From: Manihot esculenta
Taxonomy: Eukaryota > Streptophyta > Magnoliopsida > Malpighiales > Euphorbiaceae
Length of the DNA stretch: 64,000 bases
Assembly (NCBI RefSeq): GCF_001659605.2
Contig: NC_035164.2
Location: forward strand, 8,481,038-8,545,037
Direction: 5' to 3'
The position numbers and the translations under genes are program-made. This document shows, one piece after another, positions 37,513 through 47,956 of the stretch. The notes under the pieces were generated by a model. That model made no database searches. It saw only the letters and a list, made by a program, of their open reading frames with translations, and was not told the DNA's origin. Within the stretch, counting starts at the first letter, position 1. Every line of letters starts with the position of its first letter.

Positions 37513-37967
37513 ACATCAGCGTCACATCATGTGATCCCTATAACACACACAAAGCACATGAAAAACAGCCTCACATAGGGTCCATGTAGCAAACACATGA
37601 ACTCTAAAACATATATATCATGGATGATCCTGTCACCAAAAGCCCTCAATCTAGCATAACATGCCCTGACCAACTGTGCCAAAGGCCATACCTGGTCTCT
37701 CAACTCATCTTATATCAGAACATAGCATATCGAGGACTAAGGGACCAGTCAACATCCATCATACCAACAGAAATGCACCTGCATCAACCATGGCATTACA
37801 CATCAGCAAGCAAGACATGACTCCGCATCCTATCCTAGTGGACATGAGCTTTCTCTCGATCTTTCTTATTGTGCTTGCCCTCCTAAAGACAAAAACCTCT
37901 TTCCGATGTGAGATACCTCTAATCCCTGAACATCTTTGCTCATTACACCGTACTCAAGAGGCCCTAT

Positions 37968-37979
37968 GCTCTGATACCA
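37968..37979 (-). other. Primer-binding site, element C (initiator Met tRNA type)
   Basis: Minus-strand TGGTATCAGAGC, 2 nt inside the 5' LTR. Confidence 0.85.
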
Positions 37980-37981
37980 TC

Positions 37982-40454
37982 TGTAACAGCCCGGAAACCG
38001 ATACCCCTTTGTAACGGCTCCAAACTGCTCGGCGCTAGGATCCAGATCGGCTTAAGGCCGCCGGGACCCGTAGCAAGCCTAAACTGAACTCTATGTACCT
38101 GATGAATCCCAGACATGATCCAACTAGAACACTAGCCGGTAAAACATTTTTCGTAAAACCACCAGGCTTAACCTTAAAACTACAGCCGTCAAGGCCTACA
38201 CCAGTGACCTACTACCACACTCAACCTTTATGCACTATGTCAAAACATAGAACCCACTCTCTCAGGGTCAGCATATCACATGTTAGTCTGACTTTCCGTT
38301 ATGGGTCAAGGGGTTTTATACCCTTTCTTCCCTCTCAAATGGGTCAAGGGGTTTTATACCCTTTCTTCCCTGATCACTGGAGTTTTATAAACACAGTATA
38401 CGTTAAGCCTAGTTTGACACATTTCTCATCAAGAAACGTAAAACAGGATACATGCATACACTAGGGATTCAGCATACACTGGGCAAAGCACAAGTCTAGA
38501 CATTCTCATTATATACTCTATCTCTTTACCACATGCTCTTTCCATGCATAACCTGGATATACATCATGCTAAAACATCATGTCCATACATCATGTCCACT
38601 ACTATACTAGACAAACAAATATAACATATACATATTATCCTTTAATCTTTACATCATCTGCCATAAACATATACATCAAGCTTCTTGCATACATAAACAT
38701 GCTACAAACCACTCTATCAAAACCTAGCTATGCTATTACAGCCAAACACGGCAACCCATGCTTCAACTCTGCTTTTCCCACAGCTCACTCTGCTGAACTC
38801 TGGCCCTGCAAAACTGGGGTTAAGGGAATGGGGGTGAGCTACTAGAGCCCAGTGAGTAGAAACCATAAAACAGTTCATTCATTACATGCTTTCATGGAAG
38901 GTGTCATAGCACAAACATCTCACATCTCGGATTAGACATGATCCCAGAACTCCCTCTGTCGATGCCCGGTCCCTACGGACTCCCAGGTCACTACATGTAC
39001 TAGAGCCCGGCCCCTAACTGCGGAGCTCCCAAAGGTCTTATCTAGACATAACAGGTTATGGGCTACTGAGATCGCCTTGGTCTATCCCATCACCAATAGG
39101 AATGCAATGCAGCATATTCGTGATCTCTAATGCAGTACAACCTAGTATCATATGGCATCCATGATGCGTGTCTCATGCTCATACAGTCACTATCGTTAAC
39201 CATTAGCTTTAAAACATGCATAGTTAGTTCTACTCACCTGAAGCCAAGCTGTGGCTAACTCTGGGCCAACTCTCACACTGGAGCTAAACACCTCGCCTCA
39301 GATCCGATCCTACACAGGTGGACTCACATGAGGTGCCAAACAACTCTCCCATAACTCTAAAACATCTCCCCAAAAACCCCCCTAAAACACCATAGACATG
39401 CATGGAAAAACATGTAAAGGAAGGCAAAACAGGGCACCTTCGGCGGCACTTTCGGCGGCCGAAAGTCCTCTCCAGAGACGAAAGTCAGGCATGTTCGGCG
39501 GCAGGTTCGGCGGCCGAATCTCCACTCCAGAGCCGAAAGTCCAAACCTTCGGGGGCGAGTTTAGGCGGCCTATCCTACCTCCTCAAGGGTTCGGCGGCCG
39601 AAACTCCTTTCGGCGGCCGAACCTGATTCCTCCAGAACCCAGATCCATGCACCAACAAGCCTCCCTCAACCTTCCTAACCCTCTTAACATGCATAACACC
39701 TCTTAAACCCATGCATAAACCCTTAACACACATATAGGAGCTGAAAACAACCTTAAACTCCCACACACAACATCACATAACCACATATAGCAAACAAAGG
39801 CATAAAGGATGCATAAACCCCTTTCTGCACACCTCATGCAAACCATGCAAACCTACCCTTTATCCCTCCATAAAACTTGCTTAAAACACCATAAAACATA
39901 AGGATCAACACTTACCTCTTCAAGAACTAGAGTTGGTGTGATCCTAACTTCAAAACATGGAGAAACCAAGCTTCAAGAGCTTCCAACTCCAAAACCTTGC
40001 TCAAAGCTCACAACTCTTCAAAACTAGGAGAAAACTCATTAAAAACCATGCAAGAACTTGCAAAAACCATGAAATCATCTCAAGGAGGACATGAGCTCAC
40101 CTTGGGTGGGAAGAGGAAGAAAACTTACCTCTTGAACCGACCTAAGGGGCTTTTATAGGTGGCTTGGTCAACCATCTTCGGCAGCTAAACTTGCACCCGT
40201 AACTCAGCCAACTTCGGCGGCCGAACATACCTTCGGCGGCCGAACCTCTGTTTTTCCCTCCTTGACCTTTTGTCTTCAAAAGTCATTTCCTTTCCTTTCA
40301 AACCCATAAAACACTTCAAAACATGTTAGAAAACCTTTAGAAAACCTTGTAGAAAACTTCAGTTTACCTTTGCAATACCCCTCAAAACGAATCCGACATT
40401 CGAGATTCCACCGGACGGTAGGAATTCCGATGCCTGAACGAGCCGAGTATTACA
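37982..40454 (-). repeat. Element C, right LTR (5' LTR)
   Basis: 2,473 bp. Relative to the left copy it gains 12 bp at 39439 (an extra TTCGGCGGCACT) and loses about 44 bp between two dyads near 40213. Leader dyad array 39439-39621. Confidence 0.9.
40151..40157 (-). promoter_or_regulatory. TATA box of element C 5' LTR
   Basis: Minus-strand TATAAAA. Dyads at 40213-40225 and 40232-40244 lie just upstream, spaced 19 bp. Confidence 0.6.
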
Positions 40455-40459
40455 CATAT

Positions 40460-41439
40460 AACAACTAAAGTATCACTAAATATTCAACTAGAATAAAATA
40501 TTTCAGCCTCTCATGGCTGAAAGAAAAACCAAAAATAAAAGAAAAGAAGAAAGGTAGAAGAAGAGATGTGAATCCCGTAGGTGTCTCCTAAGAGGAGTGT
40601 AAAAAGCATAGGGAGGCTCCTTATGTGTCTTTTTATAGTTGAAAAGTGTTGCCCTAGGTCATACTTGCTTCCTTATTAGTGAAGAGGCTGCCCAAGGTGC
40701 TGAAAAGGAAAGAATCGCGTTGCAAACTCTCTAGAAGGAAGGAGGCGCGCGGCTTGCACTGAAGAAGGAAGGTGTGCGAGCGGCTTGGATTCAGAAGAGG
40801 AAGGAATGTGCATTAATGATTTCAGAAGAGGAAGGATGTGTGGCTTGAGTTTCAAAAGGAAAGAGGCACGTCCCAAGGCTTTCAGAAGAGGAAGGGCGCG
40901 CGCCTTGGCTTCAGGAGGCAAGTGGCGTGCGCATGGACTGTAGAAGAGGAAGGAGAGCGTGCAGTCATTAATGTGCAGAAGTGGAAAGATATCTGTCCAG
41001 TCTTTCCTTTTTAGGTGGAGCCTTCGTTTGAATTTTGAATGCTGAATGTGGAAGAGGCAAGTGCATCTCCTTGAAATCTTGCTGCCTAAATAGGAAGATT
41101 TGACTGCTGCAGTGTGTGCTCATCTTTGAATAAGGAAAGAAAGATCTGTATTTTGAATTTCAAATAATCTTCTGACTGAGCTTTCCTTATTTGCTTTTAC
41201 TTCTACAGTTTCCTTATTTGAAGACTTTCCTTTTCTGAAAAATTTCCTTATTTGAAAACTTTTCTTTTTTGGCACTTTCCATATTTGACACTTTTTGGCA
41301 GTTTTAAGAGCATTTTCTCCAGATTGTCTCTTTACACCTAATATCTGCAAAACATGATTAAAACCACAAAATTAGGCAGAAAAGATGCAAATAAACATCA
41401 AGAACATAATGATAAAGTGGACTAAAATATGCTCTATCA
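40460..41439 (-). repeat. Element D left LTR, second part
   Basis: Continues the LTR after element C. Holds a TATA box (40631-40637, minus strand) and a purine-rich degenerate repeat built on CAGAAGAGGAAGG (about 40740-40955) that has one more unit than the right LTR. Confidence 0.9.
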
Positions 41440-41454
41440 AATACCCCCACACCT
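41440..41454 (-). other. Polypurine tract, element D
   Basis: Minus-strand AGGTGTGGGGGTATT beside the left LTR. A second similar motif (GGTGTGGGGG) lies at 42331-42340 inside the element. Confidence 0.75.
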
Positions 41455-42443
41455 AGCCTTTTGCTTGTCCTCAAACAAATAAACATAGTCAAACAAGGTT
41501 TCTTTGCTCTAGATCCTTTATGTCCACTTAAGCTCTTACTCTAGACCCCTATTTTGAATTATTGCAGTGAAGAATATATGTATCAAGGTTACTCACCTTC
41601 TTTCCTTGTTTCCCTTTACTTACCATGGCTAGGATTTGTTTTCCTCAAGAGAGACATTGCACATGCACATAGTCCTGTTCAATTAAGACTTTTTCTAGCT
41701 TTCAGATTGATTTGCCCTTTACTTGAAATACTTTATTCAGCTTTTTGCACATTTAATCTTGCTTGAACAAGTCACCAACCTTTTTACGTGAAAGTATATA
41801 TTGGTGATACCCACCTCCAGTTACTCAGTTGGTCATCTATTCAAGTGGCTACTAGCTCTGTTCATAGTCAATGACCATTGGAACAGTTTTTAATTTGTGC
41901 TTTGAAGTTTCTTTTGCCATTGCCGAATTGCATTCTCTTCAACAGATTTGGGCAAATCAATACCAATTGCTAAATCAAGTCACATTAAGTTCATTCACAC
42001 AATTTTCAATTCATTCTCTCTAATGAGGGTCATCAATATATTTTTCACCATGGCAAGCTCAAAGATTCAATTCAAAAGGCAATTCTCAAACATGAATATA
42101 ACTCAGTGCAATTGATTCAACATAAGTTTAAAGAGTCATCACATCAATGGGGTCATGGAAAGAAAACTCATCCAATACAGTCTATAAGTTTGAACTGAAA
42201 GAAAAACTGTGGCTACATGTGTGTGTTATTGAAAGCAAAAATAACAAAAATGAAAATTTTTTTGCCTAATGCAAGCAAACTAAAGATTAAAGCAAAAATA
42301 AACTTAAAAGTAATAATTCAGAGATATGCACCCCCACACCTAAATCATACATTGTCTTCAATGTATTGGAAATATTAAAATGCAAAAGAAACTGAGTACT
42401 CTTCTGGGTGTGGTGTGCATGGTGCGATCTTTTTTATCAAGGC
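41455..42443. other. Non-coding interior of element D
   Basis: About 1 kb between the polypurine tract and the gag-like frame, with no sustained open frame. Contains the second polypurine-like motif at 42331. Confidence 0.5.
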
Positions 42444-43712
42444 TCAAGTAATTGGGGAAGGAAAAAGCGTCCCAACTACATTGAGCAAAAAGTGTAGCAC
42501 TCCTTTTGATTTGGTCATAGCCCATCCTATTTTTTCCATGTACTTATGAAGCAACATGATTAGCTTCTCTTCTTTCAGGTGAGGTATGCCTCTAGCCCTT
42601 ATGTTTGCATTTTTGAGCACTTCCAACTTCGATTTATATCTCTCCATAGCTAGCTGCAATTTAGTACTTAATTCAGGCAAAACAAACTCTACCTTATCCG
42701 GAGGTTTGGGAAGGCATTGGTCCGCATGGTCCTTTGGTTTGGGCTCTTGAACTTCCACTTGATCCTTGTGAGCATGGGCTATTTGCATTGGATCTATGGC
42801 TGAAATGGTTTCAGTTTAATCCTTCTGTACAAGGCTTGACTGAAAGGGATGACTGTCCTGCGGTTTAAGCTGAAAGGATGCGATGGAGGTGGCTTCAGGT
42901 TGCGCAAAGCTCATCTGCGAATTCTCCTGAGGAGGTGCGACAGTGCCCTCTTCAGTCTGTGCTTGGCTGCAGTTCACCTGTTGGATGCAACAGTTAATTT
43001 CTTTCAGTTTTGGCCCTTTTTGGCTCTTTTCCCTGCAAAGATCATTGTTTAGCATACCATCTTGATCTATATCAAAAACATCTTTGCTCAAACAATCAAT
43101 GATATCTAAACTATCAACAAGTTCTGTTTGATCAGTTTGTTTGGACAAACAATATTCTGGTTGTGTCTCTTCAGCAGCTTGTTCTTGTACTTGCCAACTT
43201 TCATCATCTGTCTCATCATCTTGAAACTCTTCCTCTCTTCTTAACATGTTTGCACTCATTGAGGTGGTCAATTGTTCCATCTGCTGTTGGAGGTTTTGCA
43301 CATAAATTGCCAATGTCTCCACCATCTTCTCAAGGTGTTGGTTGGAACTTGGAGGTGCTGATTGGGCTTGATATTCTTGATAATTTTGGTAATTTTTAGC
43401 TCCAGCATAGCCGTAGTTTGGATGGTCTCCCTAATTTGAATTGTTTGTGTCATGGTAGGGATCATGTCTTGGCTGTTCATAGAATCCTCCAAATGTATGC
43501 CTAGGCTGACTATTGAATCTTCCATATGCATATCTAGGCTGGTCATGCCCATAACGTGTAGGACATTGATCAGTTGGGTGTCCTACATATGAACAGATCC
43601 CACATGGCCTTGGTGGCTGAAATTGTTGAGCTCGACCTGTGGCGCATCTATTCACAAGAGAGATCAGTTCAGAAAGATGAAAAGAAAGATCAGATGTACT
43701 TACCTCATCCAT
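42444..43712 (-). pseudogene. Gag-like frame of element D with two in-frame stops
   Basis: Reading from 43712, a zinc knuckle CGICSYVGHPTDQC (C-x2-C-x4-H-x4-C) lies near residues 37-50, followed by Arg/Tyr-rich repeats. One frame then continues through a TAG at 43433-43431 to a coiled-coil-like segment (MVETLAIYVQNLQQQMEQL) and a Gln/Glu-rich part. It continues through a TAA at 42818-42816 to a Lys-rich C-terminus ending at 42444. The pattern fits the C-terminal half of an Athila/Tat-type gag. The N-terminal capsid core, protease, polymerase and integrase are absent. The start is uncertain. Confidence 0.65.
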
Positions 43713-43751
43713 GATTTAGATCTGCGATGTGACTGTGCCTTTGGTGAGATG

Positions 43752-43812
43752 TTCGGCGGCCGAATGAGGATGAGGTTCGGCGGCTGAAGGTCGATGAAGT
43801 TCGGCGGCCGAA
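43752..43812 (-). promoter_or_regulatory. Three dyads in the leader of element D
   Basis: TTCGGCGGCCGAA at 43752-43764 and 43800-43812, with a variant (TTCGGCGGCTGAA) at 43776-43788, each spaced 24 bp. They lie between the primer site and the gag frame. Same motif as in the LTRs of the otherwise unrelated elements A, B and C. Confidence 0.7.
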
Positions 43813-43942
43813 TGTTTTGCAAAAGGTGCTCCTGCGCAAAAATGGTCTTCACCTTTTTTTTTTTTTATGTTCAGATCTGCGATGAGGTGTTCTTTGGGTG
43901 GCGGATCTGGTCCTGAAAGAAAAAAAAATAAGTTAAATCAAC

Positions 43943-43960
43943 TCCCCGGCAATGGCGCCA
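43943..43960 (-). other. Primer-binding site, element D (tRNA-Asp type)
   Basis: Minus-strand TGGCGCCATTGCCGGGGA, 4 nt from the 5' LTR. It matches the 3' end of plant tRNA-Asp as I know it, with one mismatch, and is typical of the Athila/Tat lineages. Confidence 0.8.
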
Positions 43961-43964
43961 ATTT

Positions 43965-45724
43965 TGACTCGTGGTTGTCGAAGCCGGTCAAAAATAACCT
44001 TTCTGGTTATCAACAATTTACAACTGCAGATAGTGGTGAAAGGATCGAATCCACAGGGAATTGAGAACTTACCTATTTTCCTTATCGAGACCAATAAAAT
44101 AAACTGAAACAAAAATAAACTGAAAAAGAAGAAAACTGAAAATGAGATAAACTGAAACGAGATAAAACTGAAAGTAAAATTTAGGGGGGGGGTTTGAGAT
44201 TGATTCAATTAAACAACTACTGAAAGCAATAAAATAAGCGAATAATAAAATAAAAGAGAAATAAATAATAAGAAAGCTCTAGTTGAAGAATTGGATCCAC
44301 TTCAGTTGTTGGGATTGATCATTGGCACTCAGTTTCTTTTGATTGATTCAATAGATTAGTTATGGAGATAGAAGACGCTTCTCACCACCATGTCTCTCTT
44401 TATGATTAAACCAATTAGGGAATGTCCTCTAATTAATTACTAATTAACTAATTGCCAAGGAACGTCCTTGGGCCTTAGGCATCAAAACAATTGTTAATTG
44501 CATGAAGAGATAGAGAGATCCAATCCTAACTACTCAAACGCATGAGATGTCATTAGATCATACAATTTCCTTAGTTTTTACACCAAGTGTTCTTATGTTT
44601 GAATAATCCAAGTAATTACGGACTTAAAATGATCCAAACTAACAATTAATTACCTTGCAATCAAGAATCAACGTAGATCTAAACAACAAAGCAATATTGA
44701 AATCAAGCATGAAATTGCACAAATACTGAACAATCAAAGGTTAAACAATGTTTGATCAAGTCTCCCAATCCATATAACAACTAAAGTATCACCAAATCTT
44801 CAACTAGAATAAAAGATTTCAGCCTCTCATGGCTGAAACAAAAACCAAAAATAAAAGAAAAGAAGAAAGGTAGAAGAAGAGATGTGAATCCCGTAGGTGT
44901 CTTCCAAGGGGAGTGTAAAAAGCATGGGGAGGCTCCTTATGTGTCTTTTTATAGTTGAAAAGTGTTGTCCTAGGTCATACTTGCTTCCTTATTAGTGAAG
45001 AGGCTGCCCTAGGTACTGAAAAGGAAAGAATCGCGTTGCAAACTCTCCAGAAGGAAGGAGGCGCGCGGCTTGCACTGAAGAAGGAAGGTATGCGCGCGGC
45101 TTGGATTCAGAAGAGGAAGGATGCATGGCTTGAGTTTTAGAAGGAAAGAGGCACGTCCCAAGGCTTTTAGAAGAGGAAGGGCGCGCGCCTTGGCTTCAGA
45201 AGGCAAGTGGCGTGCGCATGGACTACAGAAGAGGAAGGAGAGCATGCAGTCATTAATGTGCAGAAGTGGAAAGATATCTGTCCAGTCTTTCCTTTTTCGG
45301 TGGAGCCTTCGTTTGAATTTTGAATGCTGAATGTGGAAGAGGCAATTGCATCTCCTTGAAATCTTGCTGCCTAAATAGGAAGATTTGACTGCTGCAGTGT
45401 GTGCTCATCTTTGAATAAGGAAAGAAAGATCTGCATTTTGAATTTCAAATAATCTTCTGACTGAGCTTTCCTTATTTGCTTTTGCTTCTACACTTTTCTT
45501 ATTTGAAGACTTTCCTTTTCTGAAAACTTTCCTTATTTCAAAACTTTCCTTTTTTGGCACTTTCCATATTTGGCACTTTTTGGCAGTTTTAAGAGCATTT
45601 TCTCTAGATTGTCTCTTTACACTTAATATCTACAAAATATGATTAAAACCACAAGATTAGGCAAAAAAGATGCAAATAAACATCAAGAACATAATGATAA
45701 AGTGGACTAAAATATGCTCTATCA
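43965..45724 (-). repeat. Element D, right LTR (5' LTR)
   Basis: 1,760 bp, uninterrupted, showing the empty site for element C at 44773-44777. TATA box at 44947-44953 (minus). Shorter than the left LTR mainly by loss of about 31 bp of purine repeat near 45120. Confidence 0.9.
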
Positions 45725-46680
45725 GGAACAAGTTATGGTGCTTAAATTAGAAAGGAGGTTGGCACTATAAGGAGGGGATGGTTTCAAAAGGGATTGGAAG
45801 GATATGGATTCTTGATAACTCACTCTCTTTTTTTGTTCTCCAAATTAATTAGATTGCAAATTATTTCACTTAGAATACAAAGTTCCCTTTATTTAGGTTG
45901 GTTAGAAATTCAAAATCTCCGTAGTGGTTCTTTGCTTAACATCATAGAGTTCTTTTTGTTTTATCAGGGGGATTTCTTACCATTATTCCAAATTATTGTT
46001 TTTTGTCTTTGATAGAGTTCATCATGTTTTGTCAATCGATTCCTTTGCATTTTTTTTGGATCTCTACTTGATTAAATGATTCTGCTTATCTAGAGTTTTG
46101 GAATTACTTCACTTGCACCTTTTTCTAAAGAAATTGTCTCTTGCTTTTTCTTTGAGTCATTATGTAGAAATTTCTTGTGTTTCTATAAGCTATTATAGCA
46201 AAGTGCATGATTAAAATTAATGGTTGTATAGTGTTCTAGACTTCAAGGTTTTAATCTATACGTGGAATGAATAATGACAAATATATATTTTTTTTAGATT
46301 CATGTAAAGCATTTGGATACATAAATTTATTCATTGGATTCTTGTCTTGAGTTCTAGATTCATATTTAGATCACTGATATAAAATCTCCCACTTAAGCTT
46401 TAAACTCTCGACTCTACATCTTTATCTTCCTAGTCTTAGATAATAGTTAATGTTGTAAACTTTCAAGTTATAGTTTTTTCAATGAAGAACAAATTATGCT
46501 AATGGATCATGAAAATATCTTTGCATTGGCCATAAAGGAACGTTTGGGTAAGACAATTATTAAGACATGCCTTTAAGTTTTATAGCTTTCTAGCCAATAT
46601 GGAAATCTTAAGAAGGACTTTATCACTCTTCATTATTTATTCTCTTCATTTTTTCTGTTCATTTTGTTTGTTTTCTTTTT

Positions 46681-47072
46681 TAGAAAATTTACTATTTAAT
46701 TTCCATAGCATGGGGAAACTCATTAGTTAGTCTTTTGAATTTAAAATATATATTAAAATATCTATAAAATTTTTTTAAAAAATCTATTAATTAGTCATTC
46801 CATTAGTTTTAGCCGTTAAGTGTTTTATTATTTAGTCCCTGTAGTATGAAAAAACTCATCGATTAGTCCCTCAGTTTTATAAAAAATGTCTACTATTTAG
46901 TTTCTCTATATTGAGAGTATTTTAGATATTTGCATAGTATTTAACGATTAAATTAACGGAGGAACTAATTAGTAAAATTTTTAAAATCTCATAGATGTTT
47001 AATGTATTTTTCAAAATCAAGAGACTAACTAATGAGTTTCATATACTACAAGGAATATATAGTAATTTTCTC
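46681..47072. mobile_element. Foldback MITE-like element
   Basis: About 130-bp arms at 46681-46820 and 46940-47072 are inverted copies of each other (AAACTCATTAGTTAGTC appears in both, in opposite orientation). The arm motif occurs a third time, in direct orientation, near 46826-46885. Non-coding. No clear target duplication was read. Confidence 0.7.
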
Positions 47073-47642
47073 TTTTTCTTTTATAATAACAGAATCTTGT
47101 ACCCATTATGGTTTTTTATTTATCTGAAGTGTTTGGGGACTTGTCGGTCTTAGATCTTTTCTCCTATTAGTTTCCTTTTACTTTTTTTTTTATCATTTAA
47201 GTAAAGTTCTCTTCACTTATAAAATAAAGAGGAAGAACACATCAATTATGCAATGGAATTAAAGGGCAAGTTTTTTAAGATTTGTTTTTACGCAAAACCT
47301 CCTATTTTTTAGTCCACTTAATGCAACACATCTTTGTGAGGATTTCGTTGAGACTAATTGGTGACATGATATTTTGAGTGATTAAATCTCATATTGGTTA
47401 AGTAAACCCTTAACATGATTTATGTTGTTACCAATGAATTTTCTTTATTATCTAATTCTCCATTTATTATTATTACTATTTTTATTATGTTCTTATTTCA
47501 TTACATGCACATTTACGAAGTATATAAGGCATAGTTGTTTAAAATTCTTCCTTCTCTAATTGTTTGAGTTGTTCATTTATGGCCTGTAATAGTTTTTTGT
47601 CTTTACATCCAATGTATAACTCAAGTACCTTATCTTTTTCAG

Positions 47643-47764
47643 GTGTAGCTTTATTGCATATGAATAGTGGATCCACTAAATCTTATGAAGGAGTGAAAAT
47701 GGCACCTAGGGAATTGATTCAAGAGGCATTTGATTTTTTTGAATATGCTGAAGCTGCATATACA
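47643..47764 (+). CDS. Lipase-like gene, exon 5
   Basis: Acceptor CTTTTTCAG after the giant intron. GT completes the Gly codon started in exon 4. Encodes VALLHMNSGSTKSYEGVKMA, then PRELIQEAFDFFEYAEAAYT. Donor ACA|GTATTG in phase 0. The EYAEAAYT block fits the region preceding the lipase fold in plant class-3 lipases. Confidence 0.75.
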
Positions 47765-47864
47765 GTATTGTGATTTAACCATTTAAACTCATTTCATTGT
47801 TCATCCTTTATCCACATTTTTTAAATTTGCTATTGTATATTTTAATATTTTCTATATGGTTTAG

Positions 47865-47956
47865 GGTCCATTGCTTGATTTTGGAAGACACAATATCCTT
47901 TTTCCTTGTTCGTGGCTCTATAGGCAAGGAATTTTAACTCCATGGACTCGCAACAG
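47865..47956 (+). CDS. Lipase-like gene, exon 6
   Basis: After a 100-bp intron. Encodes GPLLDFGRHNILFPCSWLYR, then QGILTPWTRNR, and leaves through AG|GTTATT in phase 2. This is the last exon that can be supported. Together exons 1-6 give about 320 residues with no stop. Confidence 0.75.

Larger units (their letters stand above)
32973..40454 (-). mobile_element. Non-autonomous gypsy element C (7,482 bp) nested in the LTR of D
   Basis: Target duplication CATAT at 32968-32972 and 40455-40459; the same site is uninterrupted in the right LTR of D (44773-44777). LTRs 32973-35477 and 37982-40454. LTR ends (TGTAACAGCCCGGAAACCG...TATTACA), primer site and polypurine tract are like those of A and B. 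The 2.5-kb interior holds only damaged gag and protease pieces, without reverse transcriptase or integrase. LTRs are nearly identical apart from two indels, so it moved recently, presumably using enzymes from relatives (inference). Confidence 0.9.
32160..45724 (-). mobile_element. LTR retroelement D (Athila/Tat-like, gag only), split by element C
   Basis: Target duplication GGAAC at 32155-32159 and 45725-45729. Left LTR 32160-32972 plus 40460-41439; right LTR 43965-45724; internal part 41440-43964 with a tRNA-Asp-type primer site beside the right LTR and a polypurine tract beside the left. Only a damaged gag-like frame is present, with no polymerase or integrase, so it is a large non-autonomous derivative. 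Ends TGACTCG...CTATCA. Minus orientation. Confidence 0.9.
16479..47642 (+). other. Giant intron 4 (31,164 bp) filled with retrotransposons
   Basis: Donor GTTATG follows exon 4; acceptor CTTTTTCAG precedes exon 5. Phases match (Gly codon split G|GT). Within it lie a dispersed repeat, a solo LTR, gypsy element A, and element D with C nested inside it. Those mapped elements cover about 24.7 kb, roughly four fifths of the intron. The segments 16479-17393, 17779-19062 and 20469-21945 are AT-rich with no recognised gene; 31657-32154 and 45730-46680 are likewise plain intron. Confidence 0.75.

Noticed and set aside
40676..40921. Minus frame in the D LTR (also 45009-45245)
   Set aside because: It encodes only repeats of the purine-rich LTR minisatellite (LPLLKALGRASFLLKLKP pattern) and has no start context.
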